Shown here: positions 49,283-59,875 of the stretch, piece by piece
Layout: each line of letters opens with the position of its first letter
How positions within the stretch are numbered: the stretch's first letter is position 1
Source: CAIMZW01 sp037133095
GTDB taxonomy: Bacteria > Actinomycetota > Actinomycetes > Nanopelagicales > Nanopelagicaceae
Reading direction: 5' to 3'
DNA: 64,000 bases
Assembly: GCA_037133095.1 (NCBI GenBank)
Contig: JBAXOT010000003.1
Coordinates: 40,942 to 104,941 of the forward strand
Position numbers and translations under genes: made by a program
Notes under the pieces: generated by a model
The model's database searches: none
Seen by the model: the letters and a program-made list of their open reading frames with translations, nothing else
What the model was told of the DNA's origin: nothing

Positions 49283-50104
49283 GTGCTGAGCACTTTCCTG
49301 ATTGCCCTCCGCGAAGGCCTAGAAGCCTCCCTCATCGTGGGGATTCTGTACGCCTATCTCGCCAGATCAGGGCGAAAATCCAGCCTTGGCTTTCTCTGGC
49401 TAGGCGTAGGTCTAGCCATCGCTTTTAGTCTGGGTTTAGGCGCATTTCTTAGTTTCACCTCGACCCAGCTCTCCGTTCGGGGCGAAGAGATTTTTGCCGG
49501 AACCACCTCAGTACTCGCAGTTTCGCTGGTCACATGGATGGTTTTTTGGATGAAGCGAAGCGCCCGTGGGCTGCGCGATGATCTCCACGGCAAAATTGAC
49601 AGCGCCGCTGGAATGGGAAACCTGGCCCTGGTTTTCGCCGCTTTTTTTGCAGTAGCCCGAGAAGGGTTGGAAACCGCACTTTTCATCTATACAAATTTCA
49701 AAACCGTATCCAGCGACACCGCTCCATCAGTGGGTCTGGTCTTGGGATTGGGGTTCGCGGTCGTACTTGGTTATCTGCTTTACCGGCGAACGCTTCGAAT
49801 TAATCTGGGCAAGTTTTTTACCGTGACAGGCGTCGCGCTTTTGATCGTGGCAGCCGGGGTGCTCTCCCACGGAATTAATGAATTTCAAAATTTTGGTGCG
49901 CTGCCAGGGGCAAAGAGTTTTGCTTGGAATCTGCCTGGATCAAGTTCGGTCGTGGCTACGATTTTTGATGGCACCGTTGGAATTTCCACCACGATCACCT
50001 GGCTTCAGTTATTAGTATGGGCGATTTACATCTTTACCACCTTGAAGCTTTACCTTGCGAAATTTCACTCTGCTCGCCCGATGACCACAACTAAAGTCGG
50101 ATAA
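49283..50104 (+). CDS. FTR1-family iron permease
   Basis: A 273-residue membrane protein with about seven helices and two iron-binding RExxE motifs, REGLEASLIVG in helix 1 and VAREGLETALFI in helix 4, as in EfeU/FTR1. It should import ferric iron, usually with an EfeO/EfeB partner, but neither is adjacent, so it may work alone or with distant genes. The start is GTG: TAGGCT (49271-49276) lies six bases upstream and the product begins LSTFLIALREGLEA, as expected. Confidence 0.9.
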   Translation: MLSTFLIALREGLEASLIVGILYAYLARSGRKSSLGFLWLGVGLAIAFSLGLGAFLSFTSTQLSVRGEEIFAGTTSVLAVSLVTWMVFWMKRSARGLRDDLHGKIDSAAGMGNLALVFAAFFAVAREGLETALFIYTNFKTVSSDTAPSVGLVLGLGFAVVLGYLLYRRTLRINLGKFFTVTGVALLIVAAGVLSHGINEFQNFGALPGAKSFAWNLPGSSSVVATIFDGTVGISTTITWLQLLVWAIYIFTTLKLYLAKFHSARPMTTTKVG

Positions 50105-50210
50105 TTTCTTAGCGCGATTTGCTGATTCCTTTTCTACCTACTGGCGAGTAACCTAACTCAGGGCTCCCCACATCGAGCTTCATGGTAGCTGCGAGAAAAA
50201 GGTAGGAAAT

Positions 50211-51398
50211 ATGAACCGTCGCGTTGTTTTGGTTGATGCCGTCAGGACTCCTTTTGGGAAGGCAGGCAGCCTCTATTCTGGAACGAGAGCCGATGACATT
50301 ATGGTTCGCGCGCTTCGCGGACTGCTGGAACGAAACCCAAATATTGATCCCAGCGCCATCGACGATGTAGCTATTGCGGCCGCAACTCAAAGTGGTGACC
50401 AAGGAATGAATATCGGTCGCTCGGCATCGTTGCTCGCCGGGATTCCCAATACCGTTCCTGGTTATTCTGTTGACCGATGGTGTGCTGGGGCTATGACCGC
50501 AGTCACTACGATTGCTGGCGCAATAAGTATGGGCGCTTACGACCTCGCCATCGCCGGTGGCGTGGAACATATGGGCAACCATCCGATGGGCGAAGGAATC
50601 GATCCGAATCCGCGCTATCTTGCTGAAAAGATCGTCGATGGCGATGCCCTCAATATGGGCTCCACGGCAGAACGGCTCCACGATAAATTCCCGCATCTCA
50701 CCAAGGAGCGAGCTGATCAATACGCGCTCGCATCCCAACAAAAGACAGCGGCAGCTTATGCAGCCGGTAAAATTCAGCGCGACTTGATTCCCGTTGCGGT
50801 TCGTTCTGCTGAACTTGGTTGGGGCGTAGCGACCGTCGATGAACCACCTCGACCAGGAACCACCATCGAAGCGTTGCGCGCTTTGAAAACACCCTTTCGC
50901 CCCGCTGGTCGAGTAACAGCCGGCAACGCTGCAGGACTTAACGATGGGGCTGGAGCATCGCTTTTAACGAGCGAAGAGTTCGCACTCGATTCAGGTCTCG
51001 CTATTAAAGCAAAATTACTCTCTTTTGCTTTCGCCGGCGTTGAGCCAGAGATCATGGGTTATGGGCCAGTTCCCAGCACCATAAAGGCGCTGAAAAAGGC
51101 CGGGTTAACAATTGAAGACGTTGGACTCTTCGAGATCAATGAAGCCTTTGCGATTCAGGTTCTCTCATTTCTTGACCACTTTGGTCTGGCCGATGCTGAT
51201 GCTCGAGTAAATCTTTATGGCGGCGCCATCGCGGTCGGTCATCCCCTAGCATCGAGCGCCATTCGATTGATGATCAATTTGGCTCGCGGTTTTGAAGAGC
51301 ACCCAGATGTTCAGTACGGCATCACCACTATGTGCATCGGACTTGGTATGGGCGGCACCATTATTTGGGAAAATCCACATTTTTCGGAAGGGAAGTAA
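50211..51398 (+). CDS. fadA: Acetyl-CoA C-acyltransferase (FadA-type thiolase)
   Basis: A 395-residue thiolase that cleaves 3-ketoacyl-CoA in beta-oxidation. Catalytic residues are visible: nucleophile Cys in SVDRWCAGAMTAV (about residue 88), His in AIAVGHPLASSAIR (GHP) and Cys in TTMCIGLGMGGTIIWE. The N-terminal NRRVVLVDAVRTPFGKAG and LYEINEAFA-type loop (FEINEAFAIQVL) also fit. AGGTAGGA precedes the ATG. It is followed after 1 bp by the multifunctional FadB-type gene, together a trifunctional complex. Confidence 0.94.
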   Translation: MNRRVVLVDAVRTPFGKAGSLYSGTRADDIMVRALRGLLERNPNIDPSAIDDVAIAAATQSGDQGMNIGRSASLLAGIPNTVPGYSVDRWCAGAMTAVTTIAGAISMGAYDLAIAGGVEHMGNHPMGEGIDPNPRYLAEKIVDGDALNMGSTAERLHDKFPHLTKERADQYALASQQKTAAAYAAGKIQRDLIPVAVRSAELGWGVATVDEPPRPGTTIEALRALKTPFRPAGRVTAGNAAGLNDGAGASLLTSEEFALDSGLAIKAKLLSFAFAGVEPEIMGYGPVPSTIKALKKAGLTIEDVGLFEINEAFAIQVLSFLDHFGLADADARVNLYGGAIAVGHPLASSAIRLMINLARGFEEHPDVQYGITTMCIGLGMGGTIIWENPHFSEGK

Positions 51399-51399
51399 A

Positions 51400-53508
51400 G
51401 TGAGCAACACCGCAATTTTGGAAGAGGCGCCGAAAGAGGTTGTCACGAACGCCATTCTTCGAGAGGTGGATTTACGAGCCTTTGGTTTTGATGGTTCGCT
51501 CGCCTTGATAACTCTCGACAATGGCTTGGACCATAATCGTCCAAATACCTTTGGTGTCGCATCCCTTCGCAGTTTAAACGACGCTATCACTGCGGCCGAA
51601 GCCAGCCCGGCTGCTGCGATAGCGATAACAGGAAAGCCCTTTATTTTCGCAGCAGGTGCCGATCTTTCTGGGATCTCCTTTGTGCAAGATCCTTCGCAAG
51701 CCGCAGCTTTTGGCAAACTTGGTCACGATGTATTCCGCAGGCTAGGTGAAGCTACGAAGCCAACCTTTGCTTTTATTAATGGTCTCGCGCTCGGTGGCGG
51801 TTTAGAAGTGGGGTTGCACTGCAACTATCGCACTCTTTCAGAAACTGCCTACGTAGCCTTGCCGGAAGTTTTTCTCGGGTTACTGCCAGGCTGGGGCGGC
51901 GCTACTTTGCTGCCGCAGTTGATTGGTCCGGAGAAGAGCGTTCAAGTTATTATCGTTAATGCTTTAAATAACAACACCATGTTGAAAGCTAATCAGGCAC
52001 TCCAATTAGGAGTCGTTGATGCGGTCTACCAGCCCGCGGACTACCTAGAGCGTTCCGTGCAATTCGCCGCTGATATTCTTGCCGAGCGGAAAAAAATCGC
52101 ACGCGAAGATCACACTTCCGATTCCGAAGGTTGGGCTAAAGCTGAAGTCCTCGCTCGAAATGCGATTGCAAAAAAATATGGTGGTGCTGATATAGCGGCA
52201 CCAAATAAAGCGCTCGAGGTAGTTCTTGCCGCGCGGACGAATTCGCGCGGGGCAGGTTTTGACCTTGAAGATCGGGAATTGACCGCGTTAACTATGAGTG
52301 ATTCGTTGCGCGCTTCGCTCTATGCGTTCAACTTAATTCAGAAGAAACGAAAGAAAGTTGAGGGTGCGCCAAAACCGGCACTTGCCCGAAAGGTGACGAA
52401 GGTTGGAGTTGTGGGTGCCGGTCTTATGGCGTCGCAATTGGCACTCATCATGGTGCGAAACCTTAAAGTCCCCGTAGCGATAACAGATCTGGACCAAGAT
52501 CGAATTGATAAAGGGTTGGCATACATCCATGCTGAACTGGATAAGTTAGTTGCCAAGAAGCGGATGTCGGGTGAATCTGCCGCAAGATTGAAAGCGCTAG
52601 TTACCGGATCTACGGACAAGAGCATCTTCTCCGACGCCTCATTTGTCATCGAGGCGATTTTCGAAGAACTCGAATTGAAGAAAATACTCTTCCAAGAGTT
52701 GGAGAGTTTTGTTTCGCCAGAATGTGTTTTGGCCTCCAATACCTCTTCCCTCTCAGTCGAGAAGATGGCCGAGCATTTACAACATCCAGAGCGAGTCATT
52801 GGCTTCCATTTCTTTAATCCCGTCGCCGTCATGCCGCTCTTGGAAGTTGCGCGTACGACAAAAACAGATGACGAGACCACTGCCACTGCCGTCGCCGTCG
52901 GAAAAGAATTGAAAAAGACCATGGTGATCGTCAAAGACTCCCCGGCTTTTGTGGTCAACCGTCTCTTGACTCGATTTATGGGCGAACTCACGGATGCGAT
53001 TGATGAAGGCACACCGTATGAGATTGCCGAAGAAGCAATGAAGCCGCTGGGGCTACCTATGACCTCTTTTGAACTTCTGGGTCTGGTTGGACCAGGTGTG
53101 GCTCTGCATGTGGCAGAGACTTTGCACCACAATCTTGGTGATCGCTATCGAATCTCTCCCACGATGCAACGTTTTGTTGCTTCCAATATCAAAACTTTCT
53201 ACCTAAAAAATGAGGACGGCACACTCTCGCCTAATCCTGCTGCGCTGGAACTGGTCGAAAAGGGTTCGAACCCATCGACTATTGACCAGGTCCGAACTCG
53301 CGTACTTCGGGCACTTGCCGAAGAAGCAAGAATGATGCTCGATGAAGGCGTGGTCGCGACCGCAGCTGAAATCGATATCTGCATGTTGCTTGGCTGCGGT
53401 TGGCCCATGCATCTAGGTGGAATCTTGCCGTACCTGGATCGAGAAGGAATCAGCGAGGCCGTTACCGGTCAACGCTTCCACCCAGCAGGTGTTGCTTCAG
53501 TTGCTTAG
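51400..53508 (+). CDS. fadB: Multifunctional enoyl-CoA hydratase / 3-hydroxyacyl-CoA dehydrogenase
   Basis: A 702-residue bifunctional beta-oxidation enzyme. The N-terminal crotonase domain (about residues 1-290) has [20 protein letters not shown] and [19 protein letters not shown] oxyanion loops; the NAD-binding 3HCDH_N domain (about 325-505) has [17 protein letters not shown] and [14 protein letters not shown], with [14 protein letters not shown] containing the catalytic His; 3HCDH C-domains follow (about 515-700, [19 protein letters not shown]). Start GTG 51400 follows GGAAGGGAAG; an in-frame ATG at 51292 would overlap the thiolase. Its stop overlaps the aconitase stop by 4 nt. Confidence 0.94.
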   Translation: MSNTAILEEAPKEVVTNAILREVDLRAFGFDGSLALITLDNGLDHNRPNTFGVASLRSLNDAITAAEASPAAAIAITGKPFIFAAGADLSGISFVQDPSQAAAFGKLGHDVFRRLGEATKPTFAFINGLALGGGLEVGLHCNYRTLSETAYVALPEVFLGLLPGWGGATLLPQLIGPEKSVQVIIVNALNNNTMLKANQALQLGVVDAVYQPADYLERSVQFAADILAERKKIAREDHTSDSEGWAKAEVLARNAIAKKYGGADIAAPNKALEVVLAARTNSRGAGFDLEDRELTALTMSDSLRASLYAFNLIQKKRKKVEGAPKPALARKVTKVGVVGAGLMASQLALIMVRNLKVPVAITDLDQDRIDKGLAYIHAELDKLVAKKRMSGESAARLKALVTGSTDKSIFSDASFVIEAIFEELELKKILFQELESFVSPECVLASNTSSLSVEKMAEHLQHPERVIGFHFFNPVAVMPLLEVARTTKTDDETTATAVAVGKELKKTMVIVKDSPAFVVNRLLTRFMGELTDAIDEGTPYEIAEEAMKPLGLPMTSFELLGLVGPGVALHVAETLHHNLGDRYRISPTMQRFVASNIKTFYLKNEDGTLSPNPAALELVEKGSNPSTIDQVRTRVLRALAEEARMMLDEGVVATAAEIDICMLLGCGWPMHLGGILPYLDREGISEAVTGQRFHPAGVASVA

Positions 53509-56174
53509 TTAAGTAACGAACGAAGCACGTACTGCATGATCCCGCCATGGCGGAAGTAATCAGCTTCGCCTGGCGTATCGATACGAACCTGCGCCTCAAA
53601 GCTCTTGCCATCTGCAGTGACCTGAACTCGCTTTGGCGTGTTCCCATCATTGAGTGCAGCAATTCCTGAGATAGCAAATACCTCTTCACCACTTAGACCA
53701 AGACTTTTTGCACTCTCGCCAGGCAAAAATTGCAACGGCAGCACCCCCATTCCAATCAAGTTAGAACGGTGAATTCTCTCGAATGACTCAGCGATGACCG
53801 CACGAACTCCGAGAAGCGCAGTGCCCTTTGCTGCCCAGTCTCGAGAAGAACCAGAGCCATACTCCTTGCCAGCCAAAATCACTAAGCCCACACCTGCGCT
53901 CTGATAAGCAATAGATGCGTCATAGATCGTGCTTTGCTCGCCACCAGCCAAGAAGTTACGAGTAAAGCCACCTTCAACGCCATCAAGCAGTAGGTTCTTG
54001 AGTCGAATATTGGCAAAGGTGCCACGAATCATCACTTCATGATTTCCACGTCGTGAACCATAAGAGTTGAAGTCAACCCGTTCGATGCCATGCTCGGCGA
54101 GGTACTTGCCCGCCGGTGAATCGGCTTTGATGTTTCCGGCCGGAGAGATGTGATCGGTCGTTACCGAATCTCCCAAAATAGCCAAGACCCGGGCGTCAGA
54201 AATATCGGTAACTGGTTTTGGATGACGAGGCATGCCATCGAAATATGGCGGCTTTCGCACATATGTTGATTGCGCATCCCATTCAAAAGTTTTCCCAGTT
54301 GGAGTTTCGAGCGATTTCCATCGCAGATCACCATCAAAGACGCTGGCGTAATCCTTAGTAAACATTTCGGAAGAAATTGACGCTCCGACTACCCCCTCGA
54401 TCTCTTCCGACGAAGGCCAGATATCTCGCAGGTAAACCGGAGCACCATTCTGATCAGTACCTAAAGCATCATTATCGAAGTCGTGGCTCATGCTGCCAGC
54501 AAGAGCATAAGCAACCACGAGGGGTGGTGAAGCCAGATAGTTCATTTTCACATCAGGGCTAATTCGACCTTCAAAGTTGCGGTTGCCAGAGAGCACCGCT
54601 GTGACTGCCAAGTCGTTCTCATTAACTGCCTTGCTGATTTCTATGGGCAGCGGGCCAGAGTTGCCAATACAGGTAACACAGCCATAACCAACGAGATTGA
54701 AGCCGAGCGCTTCCATGTATGGCGTAAGCCCCGAGCGGTCGTAGTAGTCAGTAACGACTTTCGATCCTGGGGCGAGAGTTGTCTTCACCCACGGTTTACT
54801 GCGAAGACCTTTCTCAACCGCCTTCTTGGCAAGAAGTGCAGCCCCGATCATTACTGAAGGGTTGGAGGTATTCGTACAAGAAGTAATCGAGGCAATCACC
54901 ACGGCGCCATTGGTGACCGACGTTGCGGTGCCATTGACGTTCACGGCTACCGGCTCCTTATTTGTTTTATCGCTGAAATACGATGATGAAATCTTCTCGT
55001 ACGCAGCTTTTGCACCATCCAAAGAAATGCGATCTTGTGGTCGCTTTGGTCCGGCAATAGAAGGAACCACTGTTGCAAGATCTAATTCAAGGGACTCAGA
55101 GAATCGAGGTTGGTGGCTTGGGTCGTGCCAAAGACCATTTCGCTTGGCATATTTTTCTACGAGTTCAAGTTGATCATCCGTACGACCAGTAAGTGACAAA
55201 TAACGCAAGGTCTCCTCATCAATGGGGAAAATAGCGCACGTGGAACCGTACTCGGGTGACATATTTCCAATGGTGGCGCGGTTTGCCATAGGCAGTGCAG
55301 AAACTCCAGGTCCAAAAAACTCCACGAATTTTCCAACCACACCGTGCTTGCGCAGCATCTCGGTAATGGTCAGAACCAAGTCCGTAGCAGTTGTGCCAAT
55401 AGGTAGTTGGCCATTTAATTTGAAGCCAACGACTCGGGGAATCAACATAGAAACTGGTTGTCCCAACAGAGCCGCCTCGGCCTCTATGCCACCGACTCCC
55501 CAACCAAGTACGCCAAGTCCATTGACCATAGTGGTATGCGAATCAGTTCCAACGACGGTATCTGGATATGCTCGAAGCGAGCCTTCCACCGTTCGAGTCA
55601 TAACAACGCGAGCCAAAAATTCAATATTAACTTGGTGCACAATTCCAGTTCCTGGTGGTACAACTTTGAATTCATCAAAGGCGGTCTGACCCCAGCGCAA
55701 GAATCGATAGCGTTCGCGATTTCGTTGGTATTCAATATCGGTGTTCTCTTCAAAGGAAGTCTTGGTGCCAAAAACATCGGCGATAACCGAGTGGTCGATG
55801 ACAAGTTCGGCCGGAGCCAGCGGATTAACGCGAGTGGGATCGCCACCTAAATCTGCAATCGCTTCCCGCATCGTTGCTAGGTCAACAATGCACGGAACTC
55901 CGGTGAAATCCTGCATGATGACTCGGGCCGGCGTGAACTGAATCTCTGTGTCAGGCTCGGCGTTTGGATCCCAACTTGCAAGAGCGCGAATTTGGTCTGA
56001 AGTGATGTTTGCGCCATCTTCAGTGCGCAGCAAATTCTCTAATAATATTTTTAGCGAGAACGGAAGAGTGTGTGAACCTTCCAACCCCGTAATATCGAAT
56101 ATCTCGTAGGACGTACCAGCAGCTTCTAGCGTGGTCTTGGCGTTGAAGGAATTTTTACTCATCTTCTTCTGCAT
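53505..56174 (-). CDS. acnA: Aconitate hydratase A
   Basis: The TCA-cycle enzyme interconverting citrate and isocitrate through a [4Fe-4S] cluster. At 889 residues it has the IRP/AcnA length and layout. Cluster ligands are seen in [20 protein letters not shown] (Cys) and [13 protein letters not shown] (two Cys); active-site segments include [68 protein letters not shown] and [18 protein letters not shown], and [16 protein letters not shown] in domain 4. Two ATGs (56174 and 56162) are possible; neither ribosome-binding site is ideally placed. It stands alone and converges on fadB. Confidence 0.96.
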   Translation of the reverse strand: MQKKMSKNSFNAKTTLEAAGTSYEIFDITGLEGSHTLPFSLKILLENLLRTEDGANITSDQIRALASWDPNAEPDTEIQFTPARVIMQDFTGVPCIVDLATMREAIADLGGDPTRVNPLAPAELVIDHSVIADVFGTKTSFEENTDIEYQRNRERYRFLRWGQTAFDEFKVVPPGTGIVHQVNIEFLARVVMTRTVEGSLRAYPDTVVGTDSHTTMVNGLGVLGWGVGGIEAEAALLGQPVSMLIPRVVGFKLNGQLPIGTTATDLVLTITEMLRKHGVVGKFVEFFGPGVSALPMANRATIGNMSPEYGSTCAIFPIDEETLRYLSLTGRTDDQLELVEKYAKRNGLWHDPSHQPRFSESLELDLATVVPSIAGPKRPQDRISLDGAKAAYEKISSSYFSDKTNKEPVAVNVNGTATSVTNGAVVIASITSCTNTSNPSVMIGAALLAKKAVEKGLRSKPWVKTTLAPGSKVVTDYYDRSGLTPYMEALGFNLVGYGCVTCIGNSGPLPIEISKAVNENDLAVTAVLSGNRNFEGRISPDVKMNYLASPPLVVAYALAGSMSHDFDNDALGTDQNGAPVYLRDIWPSSEEIEGVVGASISSEMFTKDYASVFDGDLRWKSLETPTGKTFEWDAQSTYVRKPPYFDGMPRHPKPVTDISDARVLAILGDSVTTDHISPAGNIKADSPAGKYLAEHGIERVDFNSYGSRRGNHEVMIRGTFANIRLKNLLLDGVEGGFTRNFLAGGEQSTIYDASIAYQSAGVGLVILAGKEYGSGSSRDWAAKGTALLGVRAVIAESFERIHRSNLIGMGVLPLQFLPGESAKSLGLSGEEVFAISGIAALNDGNTPKRVQVTADGKSFEAQVRIDTPGEADYFRHGGIMQYVLRSLLN

Positions 56175-56231
56175 CCACCTCTTATGTAGTCGTGTATGTA
56201 AAGTTTTTAGGTACTCATATCCTAGTCTTAC

Positions 56232-57440
56232 TCACTTTTTCGGACTAAATTGGGCGACACATTCAACGTGGTGGGTCATCGGGAATAGGTCAAATCCCAC
56301 TATATGGTCAAGGTCATAGCCAGAATCAAAGAGTAATTTAGCGTCTCGCGCCAACGAGGCTGGATCGCAAGAAACATAGACAATTGTCCGCGGCTTAAAT
56401 CGAACCATCGCCGTAATGACCATCTCCCCCGCGCCGGTTCGAGGTGGATCCAGCAAAATTAGGTCAGCTTTTTTAACGGCAGAAATTTTATGTTCGACTC
56501 GTCCCGAATGAACTTGCACATTCTTCACACCCTTGAAGATCTTGTGGGCATCAGCAATCGCTTTGTGATCCGACTCAATGAGGTGGACAGTGCCGTGATT
56601 TCCCACTCGGCGAGCAATTTCAGCGGTAAAGAGCCCGACTCCGGCGTACAAGTCGCAGACATCATCGCCTTCCATGGGATTGAGCGCATCCATAGCTGCT
56701 TCGACCAACGTTGTCGGAGCCGATTTATGGCTTTGCCAGAATGCAGACGGTGAAATTTCAAAAGAGTTTTCCCCGACGCTCTCGTGAAGTTGAGTGGGGC
56801 CAGAAATACTCCGTCCGCCTCGGGAAACATTTACTTCATGGGCGCTCGAGATGGCTACCTCAACTCGGGCATCTCCACTCCACTTTCTGGTAGCCAAAGC
56901 GGCCAGGTCAATTTCGGGAACGGCGATTTCACACGAATTCAATTGAACAACGCTGTTACTTCTCGAGGCATATAAACCGAGGTGCCCTGCCGGTGAGATG
57001 GCAAAATCCATTCTGGTACGCCAGTGCAGGCCATCAGCAGGTTCGACCCCGAGGACATCCAAATCCATCTCTAACTTCGCCACTCGTAAAAATTGCTCGA
57101 CGATAACCCGCCGTTTGAGTTCGCGTTGAAAACCGATCTCCACATGTTGAAAATCGCAGCCGCCACAACCGCCAGGGGCGGCGTACACACAAGGAGCCTT
57201 GACGCGATACTCAGAGGTGGTGAGAATGGCGATCGCATCGCCCCAAGCGATTTTGGCAGATACCGAGGTGATCTCCACTAGTGCTCGCTCGCCCGTGATT
57301 GCATGTCGAACAAAAATTACTTGACCTTCGTGTCGGGCGACAAAATGCCCGCCGTGGGCGACGGCACCAACGTCGACTTCAACCTGATCGCCAATGAGCA
57401 GTCGTGGCGCGGTCGAGGCTGGGAGTGAGTTTGGTTCCAT
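56232..57440 (-). CDS. TRAM-domain RNA (uracil-5-)methyltransferase, RumA/TrmA-like
   Basis: A 402-residue SAM-dependent RNA methyltransferase. The N-terminal TRAM domain (VEVDVGAVAHGGHFVARHEGQVIFVRHAITGERALVEI) binds RNA; CVYAAPGGCGGCDFQH gives three cysteines of a [4Fe-4S] site; the catalytic Rossmann domain has LYAGVGLFTAEIARRVG (SAM), LILLDPPRTGAG and IVYVSCDPASLARD (catalytic Cys). It modifies a uridine in rRNA or tRNA. ATG 57440 has TAGGCT (57453-57448, minus strand) seven bases upstream, giving a leaderless transcript divergent from trkA. Confidence 0.92.
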   Translation of the reverse strand: MEPNSLPASTAPRLLIGDQVEVDVGAVAHGGHFVARHEGQVIFVRHAITGERALVEITSVSAKIAWGDAIAILTTSEYRVKAPCVYAAPGGCGGCDFQHVEIGFQRELKRRVIVEQFLRVAKLEMDLDVLGVEPADGLHWRTRMDFAISPAGHLGLYASRSNSVVQLNSCEIAVPEIDLAALATRKWSGDARVEVAISSAHEVNVSRGGRSISGPTQLHESVGENSFEISPSAFWQSHKSAPTTLVEAAMDALNPMEGDDVCDLYAGVGLFTAEIARRVGNHGTVHLIESDHKAIADAHKIFKGVKNVQVHSGRVEHKISAVKKADLILLDPPRTGAGEMVITAMVRFKPRTIVYVSCDPASLARDAKLLFDSGYDLDHIVGFDLFPMTHHVECVAQFSPKK

Positions 57441-57447
57441 AGTGGAT

Positions 57448-57465
57448 AGCCTATGGGTGTAAGTT
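57448..57465. promoter_or_regulatory. Divergent leaderless promoters, methyltransferase and trkA
   Basis: TAGGCT (57453-57448, minus strand) and TAAGTT (57460-57465, plus strand) each stand seven bases from a start codon (ATG 57440, GTG 57473). Only 32 bp separate the two start codons. Confidence 0.6.
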
Positions 57466-57472
57466 CTCCTCT

Positions 57473-58135
57473 GTGCACGTAGTCATCATGGGTTGCGGTC
57501 GAGTTGGTTCAGGTCTGGCAAAAGATCTGGAAGCAGCTGGCCATACTGTCGCCGTAATCGACCAAAATCGGGAAGCTTTTCGTCGCCTCGGCGCCGATTT
57601 CAACGGTCGCACCGTTGCTGGCGTTGGATTTGACCGAGACACCCTCCTCGAAGCCGGTATCGAGAGCGCCGATGCATTTGCGGCGGTATCTAATGGCGAT
57701 AATTCCAACATTCTGGCGGCTCGGGTCGCCCGCGAAACCTATGGCGTGGCAAATGTTGTTGCTCGAATTTATGACCCAGCCCGAGCCGAAATTTATCAAC
57801 GCCTAGGAATACCCACGGTTGCCACCGTGCTGTGGACTACCGACCAGATCATGCGCCGCCTGGCCCCAGAAGGTTCTCGCTCGGAGTGGCGAGATGCCAG
57901 CGGAATAGTGCAATTGTGTGAGGTTCATATTCACGCCGATTGGTTTGGCCAACCAGCTCACTTGATCGAAACTTCCACGCCAGCCCGGGTTGCCTTCATT
58001 ACCCGGCTCGGTGAAGGGTTAATACCTAACGAACACACCGTCCTCCAAGAGGGCGATCTCGTGCATGTCATGGTTGCAGAAACAGATTTGCCCATTGTTG
58101 AAATGGCGCTAGCCAAGTCTCCAGAGGAAGCCTAA
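57473..58135 (+). CDS. TrkA-type K+ uptake regulatory subunit (first of two)
   Basis: A 220-residue NAD-binding RCK protein: N-terminal Rossmann motif VIMGCGRVGSGLAKDLEAAGH and DSADAFAAVSNGDNSNIL, then a C-terminal TrkA_C domain (about residues 135-215, LCEVHIHADWFGQPAHLIE). Such soluble subunits gate Trk/Ktr-type potassium channels; no membrane subunit gene is in the window. Start is GTG, leaderless. Its TAA overlaps the start of the second trkA gene by one base (TAATG), as in the paired ceoB-ceoC arrangement of mycobacteria. Confidence 0.9.
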   Translation: MHVVIMGCGRVGSGLAKDLEAAGHTVAVIDQNREAFRRLGADFNGRTVAGVGFDRDTLLEAGIESADAFAAVSNGDNSNILAARVARETYGVANVVARIYDPARAEIYQRLGIPTVATVLWTTDQIMRRLAPEGSRSEWRDASGIVQLCEVHIHADWFGQPAHLIETSTPARVAFITRLGEGLIPNEHTVLQEGDLVHVMVAETDLPIVEMALAKSPEEA

Positions 58136-58794
58136 TGAGAATTGCTATTGCGGGTGCCGGCAACGTTGGACGGGCTATTGCTCGAGAATTGCTGGGAAAC
58201 GGTCATCACGTCCTGCTGATAGATCGCGATCCAAAAGCACTCAAGATGGAGAGTGTGCCTAGCGCAGAATGGCTGATGGCTGATGCTTGCGAGATTACCG
58301 CGCTCGATAATGCAAAGTTAGATACTTGTCAGGTCATGATCGCGGCAACTGGTGATGACAAAGTAAATCTCGTCGCATCCCTTCTTGCTAAGAGTGAATA
58401 TGGCGTACCCAGAGTTGTCGCTCGCGTCAATCACCCAAAAAATGAATGGCTTTTTGACACTGCTTGGGGCGTAGATGTCGCGGTGTCCACTCCTCGTATC
58501 ATCTCCTCTCTAGTCGAAGAGGCGGTCAGCGTTGGTGATGTAGTTCGACTATTTTCGTTGCGCCGCGGTGAGGCAAATCTGGTTGAAATTACTCTTCCTG
58601 ACGGCGCGGCATGCGTTGGTAAGACAGTTCAAGAAATCCAATTACCTGAGGGCGCCTCGCTCGCGGCAATTGTTCGCGATGGTCGCGTAATCTCCCCACA
58701 CAGTCACGATATGTATGCAGCAGGAGACGAACTTCTTTTTGTAGCTACTTCCGATGCTGAACTCAAATTAAAAATTTGTTTTATTGAAAACTAG
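58135..58794 (+). CDS. TrkA-type K+ uptake regulatory subunit (second of two)
   Basis: A 219-residue paralogue of the preceding protein: Rossmann start IAIAGAGNVGRAIARELLGNGH, then IAATGDDKVNLVASLLAK and a TrkA_C domain (LVEITLPDGAACVGKTVQEIQL). The two probably form a heteromeric ring regulating one potassium channel. Its stop codon overlaps the stop of the convergent DUF3159 gene by 4 nt (CTAG). Confidence 0.9.
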   Translation: MRIAIAGAGNVGRAIARELLGNGHHVLLIDRDPKALKMESVPSAEWLMADACEITALDNAKLDTCQVMIAATGDDKVNLVASLLAKSEYGVPRVVARVNHPKNEWLFDTAWGVDVAVSTPRIISSLVEEAVSVGDVVRLFSLRRGEANLVEITLPDGAACVGKTVQEIQLPEGASLAAIVRDGRVISPHSHDMYAAGDELLFVATSDAELKLKICFIEN

Positions 58795-59435
58795 TTTTCT
58801 TCGGGAATTTTAGTCGTCGGCACTTTCCGCAATATTTGCCAAGTCCCCCACCCAGCAGCAATAAATAATGGATACCCCATTATCAATCTTGCGGTGCCTA
58901 ACGCATTGATGTTATTGCTCCGATAAAGCGGGTACTGCACAACGAGGCGCGATATAAAGAGCGCCACCCAAAGCCAGCCGGCCCGAATGTACGCCGCGCG
59001 ACGGGCTGGATCTTTTCGCCACAATAAATTTTCACCAAGTAACGGCCCAAGCATGAGCCCGATGAGTGGCCAGCCAACCAAGTTAAGAACTGAATACAAA
59101 ATGCCGTATGCCACATTAGTAATGAGACCAGGAAGATAAAAATCCTTCGCTTTTCCAGTATGGCGGGCTAATAAGGCACAAACCGCAATTCCGGCAAGCC
59201 CAGAGATGGCATGTTGCAATGTCTCGCGCTTCACCAAACGCATTATGGTTAAAAGAGCGGACAGTATTAGTGCCGCGATGAGCGACAGGTTCAATTTGTG
59301 TGAAACATTAAATGCAACAAGAAAAAGCAACGAAGGCAACCCGGAATCAATCAAACCTCTGGTGCCGCCAAGGGCGGTAACAATTTTGGCCCGATCTTCT
59401 TCGTGGCCTTCATAGCTTGCTCGGTTAGTTGTCAT
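58791..59435 (-). CDS. DUF3159 membrane protein
   Basis: A 214-residue integral membrane protein with about six helices, matching DUF3159: ALGGTRGLIDSGLPSLLFLVAFNVSHKLNLSL at the start, RETLQHAISGLAGIAVCALLA, then DFYLPGLITNVAYGILYSVLNLVGWPLIGLMLGPLLGE and WRKDPARRAAYIRAGWLWVALFISRL. The role is unknown. It follows dut with a 4-nt start/stop overlap, so the thioesterase, dut and this gene form one operon, in the order found in mycobacteria and relatives. Confidence 0.9.
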   Translation of the reverse strand: MTTNRASYEGHEEDRAKIVTALGGTRGLIDSGLPSLLFLVAFNVSHKLNLSLIAALILSALLTIMRLVKRETLQHAISGLAGIAVCALLARHTGKAKDFYLPGLITNVAYGILYSVLNLVGWPLIGLMLGPLLGENLLWRKDPARRAAYIRAGWLWVALFISRLVVQYPLYRSNNINALGTARLIMGYPLFIAAGWGTWQILRKVPTTKIPEEN

Positions 59436-59875
59436 TGTCCCGCTCCTGTTGATCCAAAGCCACCCTCGCCACGATCGGAGCCAGGCAAAAATTCCACTTC
59501 AACAAATTCTGCTCGTTCGACTTTTTGAATCACAAGTTGGGCGATGCGATCGCCGATGTGAAAAGTAAAAGGAGATTTCGGATCTTGATTTATCAATATG
59601 ACTTGCAACTCGCCGCGGAAACCTGCGTCGACAGTTCCGGGCGCATTGACCATAGAAATACCATGTTTGATCGCCAAGCCAGAGCGCGGATGCACGAACG
59701 CTGCGTACCCGGGTGGCAAGGCAATTGCAATTCCAGTCGGCACAAGTGCACGTTCACCAGGTGCCAGAGTGATGTCAATCCGCGAAGTTAAATCGGCGCC
59801 AGCATCTCCTGGTTTGGCATAGCGAGGCAATGGCACCGATGGGTCTAATCGAGTTATAAGAACCTGCGCCGTCAT
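59432..59875 (-). CDS. dut: Deoxyuridine 5'-triphosphate nucleotidohydrolase
   Basis: Trimeric dUTPase, 147 residues, hydrolysing dUTP to dUMP and pyrophosphate. All five motifs are visible: PGDAGADLTS (I), HPRSGLAIKHGISMVNAPGTVDAGFRGEL (II and III, with the uridine-binding hairpin), GDRIAQLVIQKV (IV) and the C-terminal GSDRGEGGFGSTG (V, the P-loop-like flap). It overlaps the upstream thioesterase-like gene by 4 nt and DUF3159 by 4 nt. Confidence 0.97.
   Translation of the reverse strand: MTAQVLITRLDPSVPLPRYAKPGDAGADLTSRIDITLAPGERALVPTGIAIALPPGYAAFVHPRSGLAIKHGISMVNAPGTVDAGFRGELQVILINQDPKSPFTFHIGDRIAQLVIQKVERAEFVEVEFLPGSDRGEGGFGSTGAGQ

Noticed and set aside
53262..53276. GGGTTCGAACCC palindrome resembling a tRNA T-arm
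   Set aside because: It lies within the FadB-type coding sequence and no acceptor stem, anticodon arm or D-arm surrounds it. I found no tRNA or rRNA gene in the window.
55222..55689. 155-codon open frame antisense to aconitase
   Set aside because: Shadow of the acnA frame; no start signal or recognisable domain.
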